In this document: positions 41,392 through 50,357 of the stretch, one piece after another
Numbering within the stretch: position 1 is the first letter of the stretch
Layout of the letters: every line of letters starts with the position of its first letter
Assembly (NCBI RefSeq): GCF_002291445.1
Contig: NZ_CP014137.1
Coordinates: forward strand, 124,001-188,000
DNA length: 64,000 nt
Reading direction: 5' to 3'
Origin: Brenneria goodwinii
GTDB taxonomy: Bacteria > Pseudomonadota > Gammaproteobacteria > Enterobacterales > Enterobacteriaceae
Program-made: the position numbers and the translations under genes
Notes under the pieces: generated by a model
Seen by the model: the letters and a program-made list of their open reading frames with translations, nothing else
What the model was told of the DNA's origin: nothing
The model's database searches: none

Positions 41392-43142
41392 TGAGCAAAA
41401 AGCCATTATCAGATGAAAAAAACGCCTTGAGTGAAAGGTATCCCGGCCCATTGGTGGTGGAAGGGAAACTCGCTGATGCCGAGCGCCTGAAGAAAGAAAG
41501 CAATTTCCTGCGTGGCACCATCGCCGAGGATTTACAGGATGGCCTGACGGGCGGTTTCCACGGCGATAACTTTTTATTGATTCGCTTTCATGGCATGTAT
41601 CAGCAGGACGACCGCGATATCCGCGCCGAACGTGCCGAGCAAAAGCTGGAGCCGCGTCATGCCATGATGCTGCGTTGCCGTTTGCCGGGCGGGGTTATCA
41701 CGCCCCAGCAGTGGCTCGGTATCGATAAATATGCCGCCGAAAATACCTTGTACGGCAGTATCCGGCTGACCAACCGTCAGACGTTCCAGTTTCACGGTAT
41801 TCTCAAACCGAATGTGAAACCGGCGCATAAGCTGCTGAACAGCCTGGGATTGGACTCGTTGGCAACCGCCAACGACGTTAACCGTAACGTGATGTGTACG
41901 TCGAATCCGGTGGAGTCCGAACTGCATCAGCAGGCGTATGCGTGGGCGAAGAAGATTTCTGAACATTTGCTGCCGCGTACCCGTGCCTATGCCGAGATCT
42001 GGCTGGATCAGGAGAAGGTCGAAACCACGGACGAAGAGCCGATTCTGGGCGCGACCTATCTGCCGCGTAAGTTCAAAACCACCGTGGTGATTCCGCCGCA
42101 GAACGATGTGGATCTGCACGCCAACGATCTCAACTTTGTCGCCATTGCCGACAACGGCCGGCTGGTCGGCTTTAACGTGCTGGTGGGCGGCGGACTGTCG
42201 ATTGCCCACGGCGATAAGGCAACCTATGCGCGTACCGCCAGCGAACTGGGTTACATCCCGGTAGAACACACGCTGGCGATCGCCGAAGCGGTGGTCACCA
42301 CCCAGCGCGACTGGGGCAACCGCACCAACCGTAAAAATGCGAAAACCAAGTATACGCTGGAGCGGGTGGGCGTTGAGACGTTCAAACAGGAAGTGGAAAA
42401 ACGGTCGGGCGTGCAGTTTGAATCGGTGCGGCCTTATGAATTTACCGGCCGCGGCGATCGCATCGGCTGGGTGAAAGGCATCGATAATAAATGGCATCTG
42501 ACGCTGTTTATCGAAAATGGCCGTATTCTGGACTATCCCGGCCGGCCGTTGAAAACCGGACTGGCGGAAATTGCTAAAATCCATAAAGGGGATTTCCGCC
42601 TGACGGCGAATCAGAATCTGATTGTCGCCGGGGTGTCCGCGCGCAACAAGGCGAAGATTGAAGCGCTGGCGCGTGAGCATGGGCTGATTGATGATAGCGT
42701 GACGGAACAGCGCAAAAACTCTATGGCCTGCGTGTCTTATCCGACTTGTCCGCTGGCGATGGCGGAAGCGGAACGTTTCCTGCCGCAGTTTGTGACCAAA
42801 GTTGAAAATATCATGCAGCAGCATGGCGTGGGCGACGAGCATATTATCCTGCGCGTGACCGGTTGTCCCAACGGCTGCGGCCGGGCGCTGCTGGCGGAGA
42901 TCGGTCTGGTGGGGAAAGCCATCGGCCGTTACAACCTGCATCTGGGCGGCAACCGGGAAGGCACGCGTATTCCGCGTATGTACCGCGAAAATATCACCGA
43001 GGCGGAAATCCTCAATGAGATAGACCAGCTAATCGGGCGTTGGGCGAAAGAACGGAAAGACAATGAAGGCTTCGGTGATTTCACCATCCGGGCCAACATT
43101 ATTAAACCGGTGCTGGATCCCGCGCGCGACTTTTACGACTGA
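41391..43142 (+). CDS. cysI: Sulfite reductase hemoprotein beta CysI
   Basis: Carries siroheme and a [4Fe-4S] cluster and performs the six-electron reduction of sulfite. It has 583 residues. The Cys ligands are seen in the two motifs ACVSYPTCPLAMAEAE and VTGCPNGCGRALLAEIG, the last Cys bridging cluster and siroheme. Siroheme-contacting Arg residues lie in SIRLTNRQTFQFHG and RNVMCTSNP. It overlaps cysJ by one base and is followed after 12 bp by cysH. The siroheme is supplied by CysG from the adjacent gene cluster. Confidence 0.97.
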   Translation: MSKKPLSDEKNALSERYPGPLVVEGKLADAERLKKESNFLRGTIAEDLQDGLTGGFHGDNFLLIRFHGMYQQDDRDIRAERAEQKLEPRHAMMLRCRLPGGVITPQQWLGIDKYAAENTLYGSIRLTNRQTFQFHGILKPNVKPAHKLLNSLGLDSLATANDVNRNVMCTSNPVESELHQQAYAWAKKISEHLLPRTRAYAEIWLDQEKVETTDEEPILGATYLPRKFKTTVVIPPQNDVDLHANDLNFVAIADNGRLVGFNVLVGGGLSIAHGDKATYARTASELGYIPVEHTLAIAEAVVTTQRDWGNRTNRKNAKTKYTLERVGVETFKQEVEKRSGVQFESVRPYEFTGRGDRIGWVKGIDNKWHLTLFIENGRILDYPGRPLKTGLAEIAKIHKGDFRLTANQNLIVAGVSARNKAKIEALAREHGLIDDSVTEQRKNSMACVSYPTCPLAMAEAERFLPQFVTKVENIMQQHGVGDEHIILRVTGCPNGCGRALLAEIGLVGKAIGRYNLHLGGNREGTRIPRMYRENITEAEILNEIDQLIGRWAKERKDNEGFGDFTIRANIIKPVLDPARDFYD

Positions 43143-43154
43143 CAGGAGATCCTG

Positions 43155-43889
43155 ATGTCCGAGCTTAATCTTGAAGCGCTCAACGCCTTACCTAAAGCTG
43201 AACAGGCGACGGCGTTGGCGGAAGTTAACCAGCAGCTGGAACGGCTATCCGCGCAGGAGCGCGTGGGCTGGGCGCTGGAAAACCTGCCGGGGGAATATGT
43301 CTTGTCCTCCAGCTTTGGTATCCAGGCGGCGTTGTCCCTGCATTTGGTGACGCAACAGCGGCCGGATATTCCGGTCATTCTGACCGATACCGGCTACCTT
43401 TTCCCGGAAACCTATCAGTTTATCGACGCGCTGACGGAACAGCTGAATCTGAATCTCCAGGTCTACCGCGCCGAACTGTCGCCCGCCTGGCAGGAGGCGC
43501 GCTACGGTAAATTGTGGGAGCAGGGGGTTGAAGGCATTGAGCGTTACAACCAGATGAACAAGGTAGAGCCGATGAACCGGGCCTTAGGCGAGTTGAAGGC
43601 AAAAACCTGGTTCGCCGGCCTGCGGCGCGAACAATCCAGCAGCCGCGGTCACCTGCCGGTGCTGGCGGTGCAGCGCGGCGTGTTCAAATTCCTGCCGGTC
43701 ATCGACTGGGATAACAAGCAGGTTTACCAGTACCTGAAACAACACGGGCTAAGCTACCACCCGCTGTGGGATCAGGGATATCTCTCGGTGGGCGACACCC
43801 ACACCACCCGTAAGTGGGAGCCCGGCATGAGCGAGGAAGAAACCCGCTTTTTCGGTCTCAAGCGTGAGTGCGGCTTGCATGAAGGGTGA
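43155..43889 (+). CDS. cysH: PAPS reductase CysH
   Basis: Thioredoxin-dependent 3'-phosphoadenylylsulfate reductase that releases sulfite. It has 244 residues, as in Escherichia. The modified PP-loop is in YVLSSSFGIQAALSLHLV, the substrate region in VILTDTGYLFPETYQF, and WFAGLRREQSSSRGHLPV is conserved. The catalytic Cys is in the C-terminal tail KRECGLHEG. There is only one such Cys and no CC...CxxC cluster motif, consistent with the PAPS-specific type. A GACAGGAGATCCTG ribosome site precedes it. It is the last gene of cysJIH. Confidence 0.96.
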   Translation: MSELNLEALNALPKAEQATALAEVNQQLERLSAQERVGWALENLPGEYVLSSSFGIQAALSLHLVTQQRPDIPVILTDTGYLFPETYQFIDALTEQLNLNLQVYRAELSPAWQEARYGKLWEQGVEGIERYNQMNKVEPMNRALGELKAKTWFAGLRREQSSSRGHLPVLAVQRGVFKFLPVIDWDNKQVYQYLKQHGLSYHPLWDQGYLSVGDTHTTRKWEPGMSEEETRFFGLKRECGLHEG

Positions 43890-44025
43890 GAGATTAACCG
43901 GGGTTATACCTGAAATCCCGCTGTTATTCCATTACGGAACTTGTCATTCCAATTCGGCATTTCATAAGTGTTCCGTCCGCGCCGTATAGTCACCTTATCT
44001 ATTTTTTGACTTAGTTTAGGCGATT

Positions 44026-45468
44026 GTGAACTATCTTCCCATATTCGCGGATCTGCGGGATCGCCCGGTGCTGGTGGTCGGCGGTGGTGATGTCGCCACG
44101 CGCAAAATCGAACTGCTGCAACGCGCCGGCGCCGAGATAAAGGTAGCCGCCCAGTCGCTGTCGGAACAGTTAACCGCGCAGCATCATGCCGGCCGGCTTG
44201 AGTGGGTCGCCCGGCGTTTTACGCCCGAGTTGCTGTCGGATGTGTTTCTGGTTATTGCGGCAACGGATGACCGGGAACTTAATGCCGCCGTCTTCGAGGC
44301 CGCGAATCAGCGTCATCTGCTGGCGAACGTGGTGGACGACCAGCCAAAGTGCTCGTTTATCTTCCCTTCCATTGTCGATCGTTCGCCGCTGATGGTGGCG
44401 ATCTCATCCGGCGGACAGGCGCCGGTGCTGGCGCGGCTGCTGCGTGAAAAACTCGAAGCCCTGCTGCCGGTCACGCTGGGAACCATGGCTCAACTGGCCG
44501 GGGGCTGGCGCGACCGTATCAAGCAACGCCTGCATTCCTCGGGTGAGCGCCGCCGTTTCTGGGAGCGTCTTTTCTACGGGCGTTTTTCCAACCTGGTGGC
44601 GGCGGGACAAATTTCTCAGGCGGAAGAAGAGCTGCGACAGCAGCTCGAACAACAGCAACACGAGCAACAACAAGCCGCCGTCAATCGGGGGGAAGTCGCG
44701 CTGGTCGGCGCCGGTCCCGGCGATGCCGGATTACTGACGTTGCGTGGTTTACAGGTTATCCAACAGGCGGATGTGGTGCTGTATGACAACCTGGTGAGCG
44801 ATGATGTGCTGGAATTGGTGCGCCGCGACGCCGAACGTATCTGTGTCGGCAAGCGAGCCAGCGCCCATTCCGTCCCTCAGGAAGAGATCAACCGATTAAT
44901 TATCTCATTAGCCCGGCAAGGAAAACGGGTGGTTCGTCTGAAAGGCGGCGATCCGTTTATTTTCGGCCGCGGCGGCGAGGAGTTGCAACAGGTGGCGCAG
45001 GCCGGCATTTCCTTTCAGGTTGTGCCGGGCATTACCGCCGCCGCCGGCGCCACGGCTTACGCCGGTATACCGCTAACGCACCGGGACTATGCCCAGAGCG
45101 TCATCTTTATTACCGGCCATTGCCGGCCTGACGGTCAGGCGTTGGAGTGGTCGACGCTGGCGCGCGGTCGTCAGACGCTGGCGATTTATATGGGCACGGT
45201 GAAAGCCGCCGATATCGCTCAGCAGTTGATCGCCCATGGCCGTTCGGCCGAAACGCCGGTGGCGGTGATTGGCCGGGGAACCCGGCAGGATCAGCAAGTA
45301 TTGATCGGCACCTTGCAACAGTTGGAACAATTGGCCCAGCAGGCACCGACGCCAGCGTTGCTGGTGATTGGCGAGGTGGTGAATTTGCACCATCAGATCG
45401 CCTGGTTTGGTCAGCAGTCGCTGGCGGCGCGGCAAGACAGCCGTCCGGCGGTAGTGAATTTGTCTTAA
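44026..45468 (+). CDS. cysG: Siroheme synthase CysG
   Basis: Trifunctional enzyme that makes siroheme for CysI from uroporphyrinogen III. It starts at GTG (NYLPIFADLRDRPVL follows) and has 480 residues. The N-terminal half is the precorrin-2 dehydrogenase/ferrochelatase with the NAD-binding motif LVVGGGDVATRKIELL and ANVVDDQPKCSFIFPS. The C-terminal half is the SAM-dependent methyltransferase (VALVGAGPGDAGLLTLRGLQ, VRLKGGDPFIFGRGGEE, VVPGITAAAGATAYAGIPLT). In Escherichia cysG belongs to the nirBDC operon; here it stands between cysH and cysDNC, tying siroheme supply to sulfate assimilation. Confidence 0.96.
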   Translation: MNYLPIFADLRDRPVLVVGGGDVATRKIELLQRAGAEIKVAAQSLSEQLTAQHHAGRLEWVARRFTPELLSDVFLVIAATDDRELNAAVFEAANQRHLLANVVDDQPKCSFIFPSIVDRSPLMVAISSGGQAPVLARLLREKLEALLPVTLGTMAQLAGGWRDRIKQRLHSSGERRRFWERLFYGRFSNLVAAGQISQAEEELRQQLEQQQHEQQQAAVNRGEVALVGAGPGDAGLLTLRGLQVIQQADVVLYDNLVSDDVLELVRRDAERICVGKRASAHSVPQEEINRLIISLARQGKRVVRLKGGDPFIFGRGGEELQQVAQAGISFQVVPGITAAAGATAYAGIPLTHRDYAQSVIFITGHCRPDGQALEWSTLARGRQTLAIYMGTVKAADIAQQLIAHGRSAETPVAVIGRGTRQDQQVLIGTLQQLEQLAQQAPTPALLVIGEVVNLHHQIAWFGQQSLAARQDSRPAVVNLS

Positions 45469-45478
45469 GGGAAAGGTT

Positions 45479-46387
45479 ATGGACGAGAAACGACTCACTC
45501 ATTTACGGCAGTTAGAGGCCGAGAGTATTCATATCATCCGCGAAGTGGCGGCGGAATTCAGCAACCCGGTGATGATGTACTCCATCGGTAAAGACTCCTC
45601 GGTGATGCTGCATCTGGCGCGCAAAGCGTTTTTTCCAGGATCGCTGCCTTTCCCGCTGCTGCATGTGGATACCGGTTGGAAATTTCGTGAAATGTACGAA
45701 TTCCGCGACCGCACGGCGAAAGCATACGGGTGCGAACTGCTGGTTCATCGCAACCCGCAGGGGGAGGCGTTGGGCATAAATCCGTTTATTCACGGCAGCG
45801 CCAAGCATACCGATATTATGAAAACCGAAGGGTTGAAACAGGCGCTGGATAAATATGGTTTTGATGCCGCATTCGGCGGCGCACGGCGCGATGAAGAAAA
45901 ATCCCGCGCGAAGGAACGCATTTACTCCTTCCGCGACCGCTTTCACCGCTGGGATCCGAAAAGCCAGCGTCCGGAGCTGTGGCACAACTATAACGGTCAG
46001 ATCAACAAGGGCGAAAGCATCCGCGTATTCCCGCTGTCTAACTGGACCGAGCTGGATATCTGGCAGTACATCTATCTGGAAAACATCGACATTGTGCCGC
46101 TTTACCTGGCCGCGATGCGCCCGGTGCTGGAGCGTGACGGCATGTTGCTGATGGTGGATGACGATCGTATCGATCTGCAACCAGGCGAAGTGATTGAGCA
46201 ACGCATGGTGCGTTTCCGTACCCTGGGCTGCTGGCCGCTGACCGGCGCGGTTGAATCAAACGCGCAAACGCTGCCGGAAATCATTGAAGAGATGCTGATT
46301 TCCACCACCAGCGAACGTCAGGGACGGATGATCGATCGCGATCAGGCCGGTTCAATGGAGTTGAAAAAGCGTCAAGGGTATTTCTGA
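45479..46387 (+). CDS. cysD: Sulfate adenylyltransferase subunit 2 CysD
   Basis: Catalytic subunit of ATP sulfurylase, which joins sulfate and ATP to adenylylsulfate (APS) with GTP hydrolysis by CysN. It has 302 residues. The PP-loop motif is MYSIGKDSSVMLHLARKAF; other family blocks are LLHVDTGWKFREMYEFRD, FGGARRDEEKSRAKERI and FPLSNWTELDIWQYI. It lies 10 bp after cysG, so cysG-cysD-cysN-cysC is probably one operon. Escherichia places cysDNC near the same flank (DUF3561-ftsB-ispDF) but without cysG. Confidence 0.96.
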   Translation: MDEKRLTHLRQLEAESIHIIREVAAEFSNPVMMYSIGKDSSVMLHLARKAFFPGSLPFPLLHVDTGWKFREMYEFRDRTAKAYGCELLVHRNPQGEALGINPFIHGSAKHTDIMKTEGLKQALDKYGFDAAFGGARRDEEKSRAKERIYSFRDRFHRWDPKSQRPELWHNYNGQINKGESIRVFPLSNWTELDIWQYIYLENIDIVPLYLAAMRPVLERDGMLLMVDDDRIDLQPGEVIEQRMVRFRTLGCWPLTGAVESNAQTLPEIIEEMLISTTSERQGRMIDRDQAGSMELKKRQGYF

Positions 46388-46398
46388 GGAGCCGTCGA

Positions 46399-47844
46399 AT
46401 GAACCAGTTTGTTGAACAACAGAATGTGATCGCCAAGCAGATTGCAGATCAAGGGGGCGTAGAGGCCTATCTGCGCGCTCAGCAGGATAAAACCCTGCTG
46501 CGTTTTCTGACTTGCGGCAGCGTCGACGACGGTAAAAGTACGCTGATTGGCCGTTTGCTGCACGATACCCGCCAGATTTATGAAGATCAGTTAACCACGT
46601 TGCACAGCGACAGTAAGCGGCTGGGGACGCAGGGTGAAAAGCTGGATCTGGCTCTGTTGGTGGATGGTCTGCAGGCCGAACGTGAGCAGGGCATCACCAT
46701 TGACGTGGCTTACCGCTATTTCTCGACGGAAAAGCGCAAGTTTATTATTGCCGATACGCCGGGGCATGAGCAGTACACCCGCAATATGGCGACCGGGGCA
46801 TCCACCTGCGAACTGGCGATCCTGCTGATCGATGCGCGCAAAGGGGTGTTGGATCAGACCCGGCGTCATAGTTTTATTGCGACGCTGCTGGGCATCCGTC
46901 ATCTGGTGGTGGCGGTGAACAAAATGGATCTGGTGGACTATCAGCAGACGGTATTTGAGCAGTTTAAACAGGACTATCTGGATTTTGCCCAGCAGTTACC
47001 CACCGATCTGAATATTACCTTTGTGCCGATTTCCGCGCTGGACGGCGATAACGTCGCCAAGCCGAGCGGCGCGATGAGCTGGTACACCGGGCCGACGCTG
47101 CTGGACGTGCTGGAAACCGTCAATGTGGCGCAGCGCAGCCTTAAGTTGCCGATGCGTTTCCCGGTACAGTATGTGAACCGTCCGAATCTCGATTTTCGCG
47201 GCTACGCCGGTACGCTGGCGTCCGGCGTGGTGAGCGTGGGGCAGCGGGTAAAAGTGTTGCCGTCGGGCGTCGAGTCCACCGTCAGTCGGATTGTCACCTT
47301 TGACGGCGATCTGCAACAGGCGCAGGCCGGCGAGGCGATCACCCTGGTGCTGGCCGATGAGATCGATATCAGCCGCGGCGATCTGCTGGTCGACAGTACG
47401 GAAAACCTGAAGGCGGTGCGCAACGCGCTGGTGGATGTGGTGTGGATGGCGGAACAGCCGCTGGTGCCGGGGCAGAGCTATGACATCAAGATCAGCGGCA
47501 AGAAAACTCGCGCCCGGGTAGAGAATATTCAGTATCAGGTCGATATTAATACCCTGACGCAGCGGGTAACGGAAAATCTGCCGTTGAACGGCATCGGCCT
47601 GGTTGAGCTGGCGTTTGATGAACCGATGGTGCTGGACAATTATCAACAACACCATGTTACCGGCGGTATGATCTTTATTGACCGCCTGAGCAATGTCACC
47701 GTAGGCGCGGGGCTGGTGCGGGAGGTCATTGAGCAAACGTATCAGGAACCTGGCGCTTACAGCGCGTTCGAGCTGGAGCTCAATGCCCTGGTTCGCCGCC
47801 ACTTCCCGCATTGGGGCGCGCGCGACCTGCTGGGAGGTAAATAA
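46399..47844 (+). CDS. cysN: Sulfate adenylyltransferase subunit 1 CysN
   Basis: Regulatory GTPase subunit of ATP sulfurylase; GTP hydrolysis drives APS formation by CysD. It has 481 residues and is related to EF-Tu. The G motifs are CGSVDDGKSTLIGRLLHD (P-loop), ITIDVAYRYF, DTPGHEQYTRNMATGAS and VNKMDLVD. EF-Tu-like beta-barrel domains follow (FPVQYVNRPNLDFRGYAGTL, TRARVENIQYQVD). A GAGGAGC ribosome site precedes it, and its stop is one base before the cysC GTG start, which suggests coupling. Confidence 0.96.
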   Translation: MNQFVEQQNVIAKQIADQGGVEAYLRAQQDKTLLRFLTCGSVDDGKSTLIGRLLHDTRQIYEDQLTTLHSDSKRLGTQGEKLDLALLVDGLQAEREQGITIDVAYRYFSTEKRKFIIADTPGHEQYTRNMATGASTCELAILLIDARKGVLDQTRRHSFIATLLGIRHLVVAVNKMDLVDYQQTVFEQFKQDYLDFAQQLPTDLNITFVPISALDGDNVAKPSGAMSWYTGPTLLDVLETVNVAQRSLKLPMRFPVQYVNRPNLDFRGYAGTLASGVVSVGQRVKVLPSGVESTVSRIVTFDGDLQQAQAGEAITLVLADEIDISRGDLLVDSTENLKAVRNALVDVVWMAEQPLVPGQSYDIKISGKKTRARVENIQYQVDINTLTQRVTENLPLNGIGLVELAFDEPMVLDNYQQHHVTGGMIFIDRLSNVTVGAGLVREVIEQTYQEPGAYSAFELELNALVRRHFPHWGARDLLGGK

Positions 47845-47845
47845 C

Positions 47846-48469
47846 GTGTCCCAACGCCATTCATCTTCGCCCGCCGATGAAAATGTCGTCTGGCATTCGC
47901 ACGTGGTGTCTCGTCAGGAGCGTGAACGTCTGCATGGTCATCAAGGGAGCGTCATCTGGTTTACCGGGCTGTCCGGTTCGGGGAAATCGACCCTGGCCGG
48001 CGCGCTGGAGCAGGCGTTGCACCAGCGGGGCGTCAGTACCTACCTGCTGGATGGCGATAACGTCCGTCACGGGCTGTGCCGCGATTTAGGCTTTACCGAC
48101 GCCGATCGGCGGGAGAATATCCGCCGCGTCGGCGAGGTGGCCAAATTGATGGTCGATGCCGGGCTGGTGGTGCTGACGGCCTTTATCTCGCCGCACCGCG
48201 CCGAACGGAAAATGGTGCAGGATCTGCTGGATCAAGGGCAATTTATCGAGGTGTTTGTCGATACGCCCCTGGCTACCTGCGAAGCCCGCGATCCGAAAGG
48301 GTTGTATAAGAAAGCGCGGGCCGGGGAACTGCGTAATTTCACCGGTATCGATTCTGTTTATGAAGCGCCGGAAGCGCCAGACATTCATCTGAACGGCGAA
48401 CAATTGGTAACAAATTTGACCAGTCAACTGTTAGATCTGCTGAGCCGACGAGCTATTATCAACCTCTGA
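47846..48469 (+). CDS. cysC: Adenylylsulfate kinase CysC
   Basis: Phosphorylates APS to PAPS, the substrate of CysH. From the GTG directly after cysN (GGGAGG site) it has 207 residues; longer readings of the same frame overlap cysN and are not real. The P-loop is FTGLSGSGKSTLAGALE; YLLDGDNVRHGLCRDLGF, ENIRRVGEVAKLMVDAGLVV and VFVDTPLATCEARDPKGLYK are the family blocks. It is the last gene of the cysG-DNC cluster and is followed by a 10-bp GC-rich hairpin at 48487-48516. Confidence 0.96.
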   Translation: MSQRHSSSPADENVVWHSHVVSRQERERLHGHQGSVIWFTGLSGSGKSTLAGALEQALHQRGVSTYLLDGDNVRHGLCRDLGFTDADRRENIRRVGEVAKLMVDAGLVVLTAFISPHRAERKMVQDLLDQGQFIEVFVDTPLATCEARDPKGLYKKARAGELRNFTGIDSVYEAPEAPDIHLNGEQLVTNLTSQLLDLLSRRAIINL

Positions 48470-48486
48470 TCGCTTCGTCACTCGCG

Positions 48487-48516
48487 CGCGGGTATACCAT
48501 TTCCGTTATACCCGCG
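48487..48516. terminator. Hairpin after cysC
   Basis: CGCGGGTATA-N10-TATACCCGCG, a perfect 10-bp stem 18 bp after the cysC stop, without a T tract. The following 100 bp contain further short GC-rich inverted repeats (CCGCCTGCGCGGG) and no gene. Confidence 0.55.
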
Positions 48517-48677
48517 TCAGCAGGCGGGGATCTGCTTTCACCGGCGGTTCGGGTGTAAGAGATTCCGCCTGCGCGGGAATGACGCGAGGTGGAGCCTGCG
48601 GGTGGTGCGTGTCTTAACTGAGAATGTTTAACTCAGTATCTGCATCTGTCCGGGCGACGAAATTGAAGGGGAGAATT

Positions 48678-49010
48678 ATGCAGAATGTCACTCAGTTAAC
48701 TGTCGCCAAGACAGGCGCGATGCGGGACGAAGACGACGGTCTCTCGTATCTGTTTCTGGGAACCGGGGCCGGCTTTTCCTTCTATTGCCTGGCGTTCACG
48801 CTTCCCTTTCTGGTCTACGGCGCCAATACCGCGTTTTTCCTGATGCTTTACACCTGGCCATTCTTTCTAGCGCTGATGCCGTTGTCGATAATCGTCGGCG
48901 TGGCATTCTGTTTTATGTTGTCTCAACGTATCTGGTACGCCTTGTCGGCAACGGGATTGTCAACGTTCTTACTGGTCTGGCTGACGTTTTCTTTTTTCAT
49001 CGGCGAGTAA
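48678..49010 (+). CDS. DUF3561 family inner-membrane protein (YgbE-like)
   Basis: A 110-residue membrane protein of unknown function found between cysC and ftsB in enterobacteria. The start MQNVTQLTVAKTGAM has an AAGGGGAG site; the frame is open a little further upstream. A short cytoplasmic N-terminus leads to three hydrophobic helices (LFLGTGAGFSFYCLAFTLPF, FFLMLYTWPFFLALMPLSII, SATGLSTFLLVWLTFSFFIG). Position and plan match Escherichia ygbE. Nothing in the sequence tells its role. Confidence 0.85.
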   Translation: MQNVTQLTVAKTGAMRDEDDGLSYLFLGTGAGFSFYCLAFTLPFLVYGANTAFFLMLYTWPFFLALMPLSIIVGVAFCFMLSQRIWYALSATGLSTFLLVWLTFSFFIGE

Positions 49011-49268
49011 ATCCTGCGCCCGTTAATATCAGGAGCCTCTCGATCCTTGACTGGGCGGTATGACGATGGGGAGGTGGGTTGTTTTTTCAGTGTGTTTCAT
49101 CATTTTTCCCATTAGTGAACCACTTTTTCCCCTCTGCTATACGATCTATTTTCAGCATTCTTTCCTGTCTTTTCCCCTTCTTTCACGGGAATCTTCGCCC
49201 CTGTAGCTAGACAGTGTGGAGTCGAAGCAAAAGTTATGGGATGATTAGGCGGCTTTTCAGGGGGCGGG

Positions 49269-49598
49269 ATGGGAAAACTTACGCTGTTATTATTGATAAT
49301 ACTCGGCTGGCTTCAGTATTCGCTGTGGCTGGGGAAGAATGGTGTTCATGATTATGTTCGGGTCAACGACGACGTTGTTGTCCAGCAGGCGAACAATGCC
49401 AAGCTGAAGGCTCGTAATGAACAACTGTTTGCGGAAATCGACGATCTGGACGGCGGACAGGAAGCGATTGAAGAGCGTGCGCGCAATGAACTGGGCATGA
49501 TTAAACCCGGAGAAAGCTTTTATCGCCTGGTTCCTGAATCCGGATACCGCAGTGGCGTGAACGCCCCGTCATCGTTACCCAACAATACATCACACTAA
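49269..49598 (+). CDS. ftsB: Cell division protein FtsB
   Basis: Small bitopic membrane protein of the FtsQLB division complex, linking early and late divisome proteins and helping activate septal peptidoglycan synthesis. It has 109 residues: one N-terminal membrane helix (LTLLLLIILGWLQYSLWLG), then a periplasmic leucine-zipper-like coiled coil (VVVQQANNAKLKARNEQLFA) and the conserved EAIEERARNELGMIKPGESFYR segment. The ATG follows a GGGGCGGG stretch. It is followed after 3 bp by ispD, as in Escherichia. The 258 bp upstream hold its promoter but no other gene that I can see. Confidence 0.94.
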   Translation: MGKLTLLLLIILGWLQYSLWLGKNGVHDYVRVNDDVVVQQANNAKLKARNEQLFAEIDDLDGGQEAIEERARNELGMIKPGESFYRLVPESGYRSGVNAPSSLPNNTSH

Positions 49599-49601
49599 CG
49601 C

Positions 49602-50318
49602 ATGCTAAAACAAATTGCTTCCCAGCCAGAGGTTGTCGCTGTCTTACCTGCCGCCGGCAACGGCAGCCGGATGCAAAGCACTTGCCCTAAACAGTATTTG
49701 ACTATCGGCAGTAAAACCATTCTTGAACACGCGATCGGCGCGCTGTTGTCTCATCCCCGCATCACCCGAGTGATTGTCGCCATTAGTCCTGATGACACCC
49801 GCTTTCACGCTTTGCCTATCGCCGGCGATCCTCGCGTCAGTGTGGTTATCGGCGGGAAACAGCGCGCTGATTCCGTGCTGGCGGGGCTAAATAGCGTTGC
49901 CGGCGCTGAATGGGCGCTGGTGCATGACGCGGCGCGACCTTGCCTGCACCAGGACGATCTTGAACGGCTGCTGAGTATTACGCGGCATAGTGACGTCGGA
50001 GGAATTCTGGCGTCTCCCGTTCGTGATACCATGAAGCGCGGCGCGGGAATGGCGATAGATCACACGGTGGAGCGTAACGATCTGTGGCATGCCCTGACGC
50101 CGCAGCTGTTTCCATTGGCATTACTGAAAACCTGTTTACAGCAGGCGTTGCGTGATGGCGCGACAGTCACTGACGAAGCCTCCGCTCTGGAGTATTGTGG
50201 TTATCATCCACAAATCGTCAGCGGGCGGGCTGATAACATCAAAGTAACCCGTCCGGAAGATCTGGCATTGGCTGCGTTTTATTTAACGAATTTACAGCAC
50301 AGCCATTCTATTGGGTAA
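49602..50318 (+). CDS. ispD: 2-C-methyl-D-erythritol 4-phosphate cytidylyltransferase IspD
   Basis: Third step of the MEP isoprenoid pathway: couples methylerythritol phosphate to CTP. It has 238 residues. The nucleotide-binding motif is VLPAAGNGSRMQSTCPKQYL; GGKQRADSVLAGL, WALVHDAARPCL and the C-terminal GRADNIKVTRPEDLALA are conserved. It starts 3 bp after ftsB and is followed by ispF after 39 bp, the usual ftsB-ispD-ispF-truD order. CTP comes from PyrG, encoded elsewhere in the window. Confidence 0.95.
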   Translation: MLKQIASQPEVVAVLPAAGNGSRMQSTCPKQYLTIGSKTILEHAIGALLSHPRITRVIVAISPDDTRFHALPIAGDPRVSVVIGGKQRADSVLAGLNSVAGAEWALVHDAARPCLHQDDLERLLSITRHSDVGGILASPVRDTMKRGAGMAIDHTVERNDLWHALTPQLFPLALLKTCLQQALRDGATVTDEASALEYCGYHPQIVSGRADNIKVTRPEDLALAAFYLTNLQHSHSIG

Positions 50319-50357
50319 ACCTACATTCTACTGAATAAGTTATAAGGAGAACGCACG

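Noticed and set aside
41574..42941. 455-codon minus-strand ORF opposite cysI (and similar long antisense ORFs opposite garD, potG and eno)
   Set aside because: They lie wholly within well-conserved genes, have no ribosome sites or recognisable domains, and arise from the codon bias of GC-rich genes.
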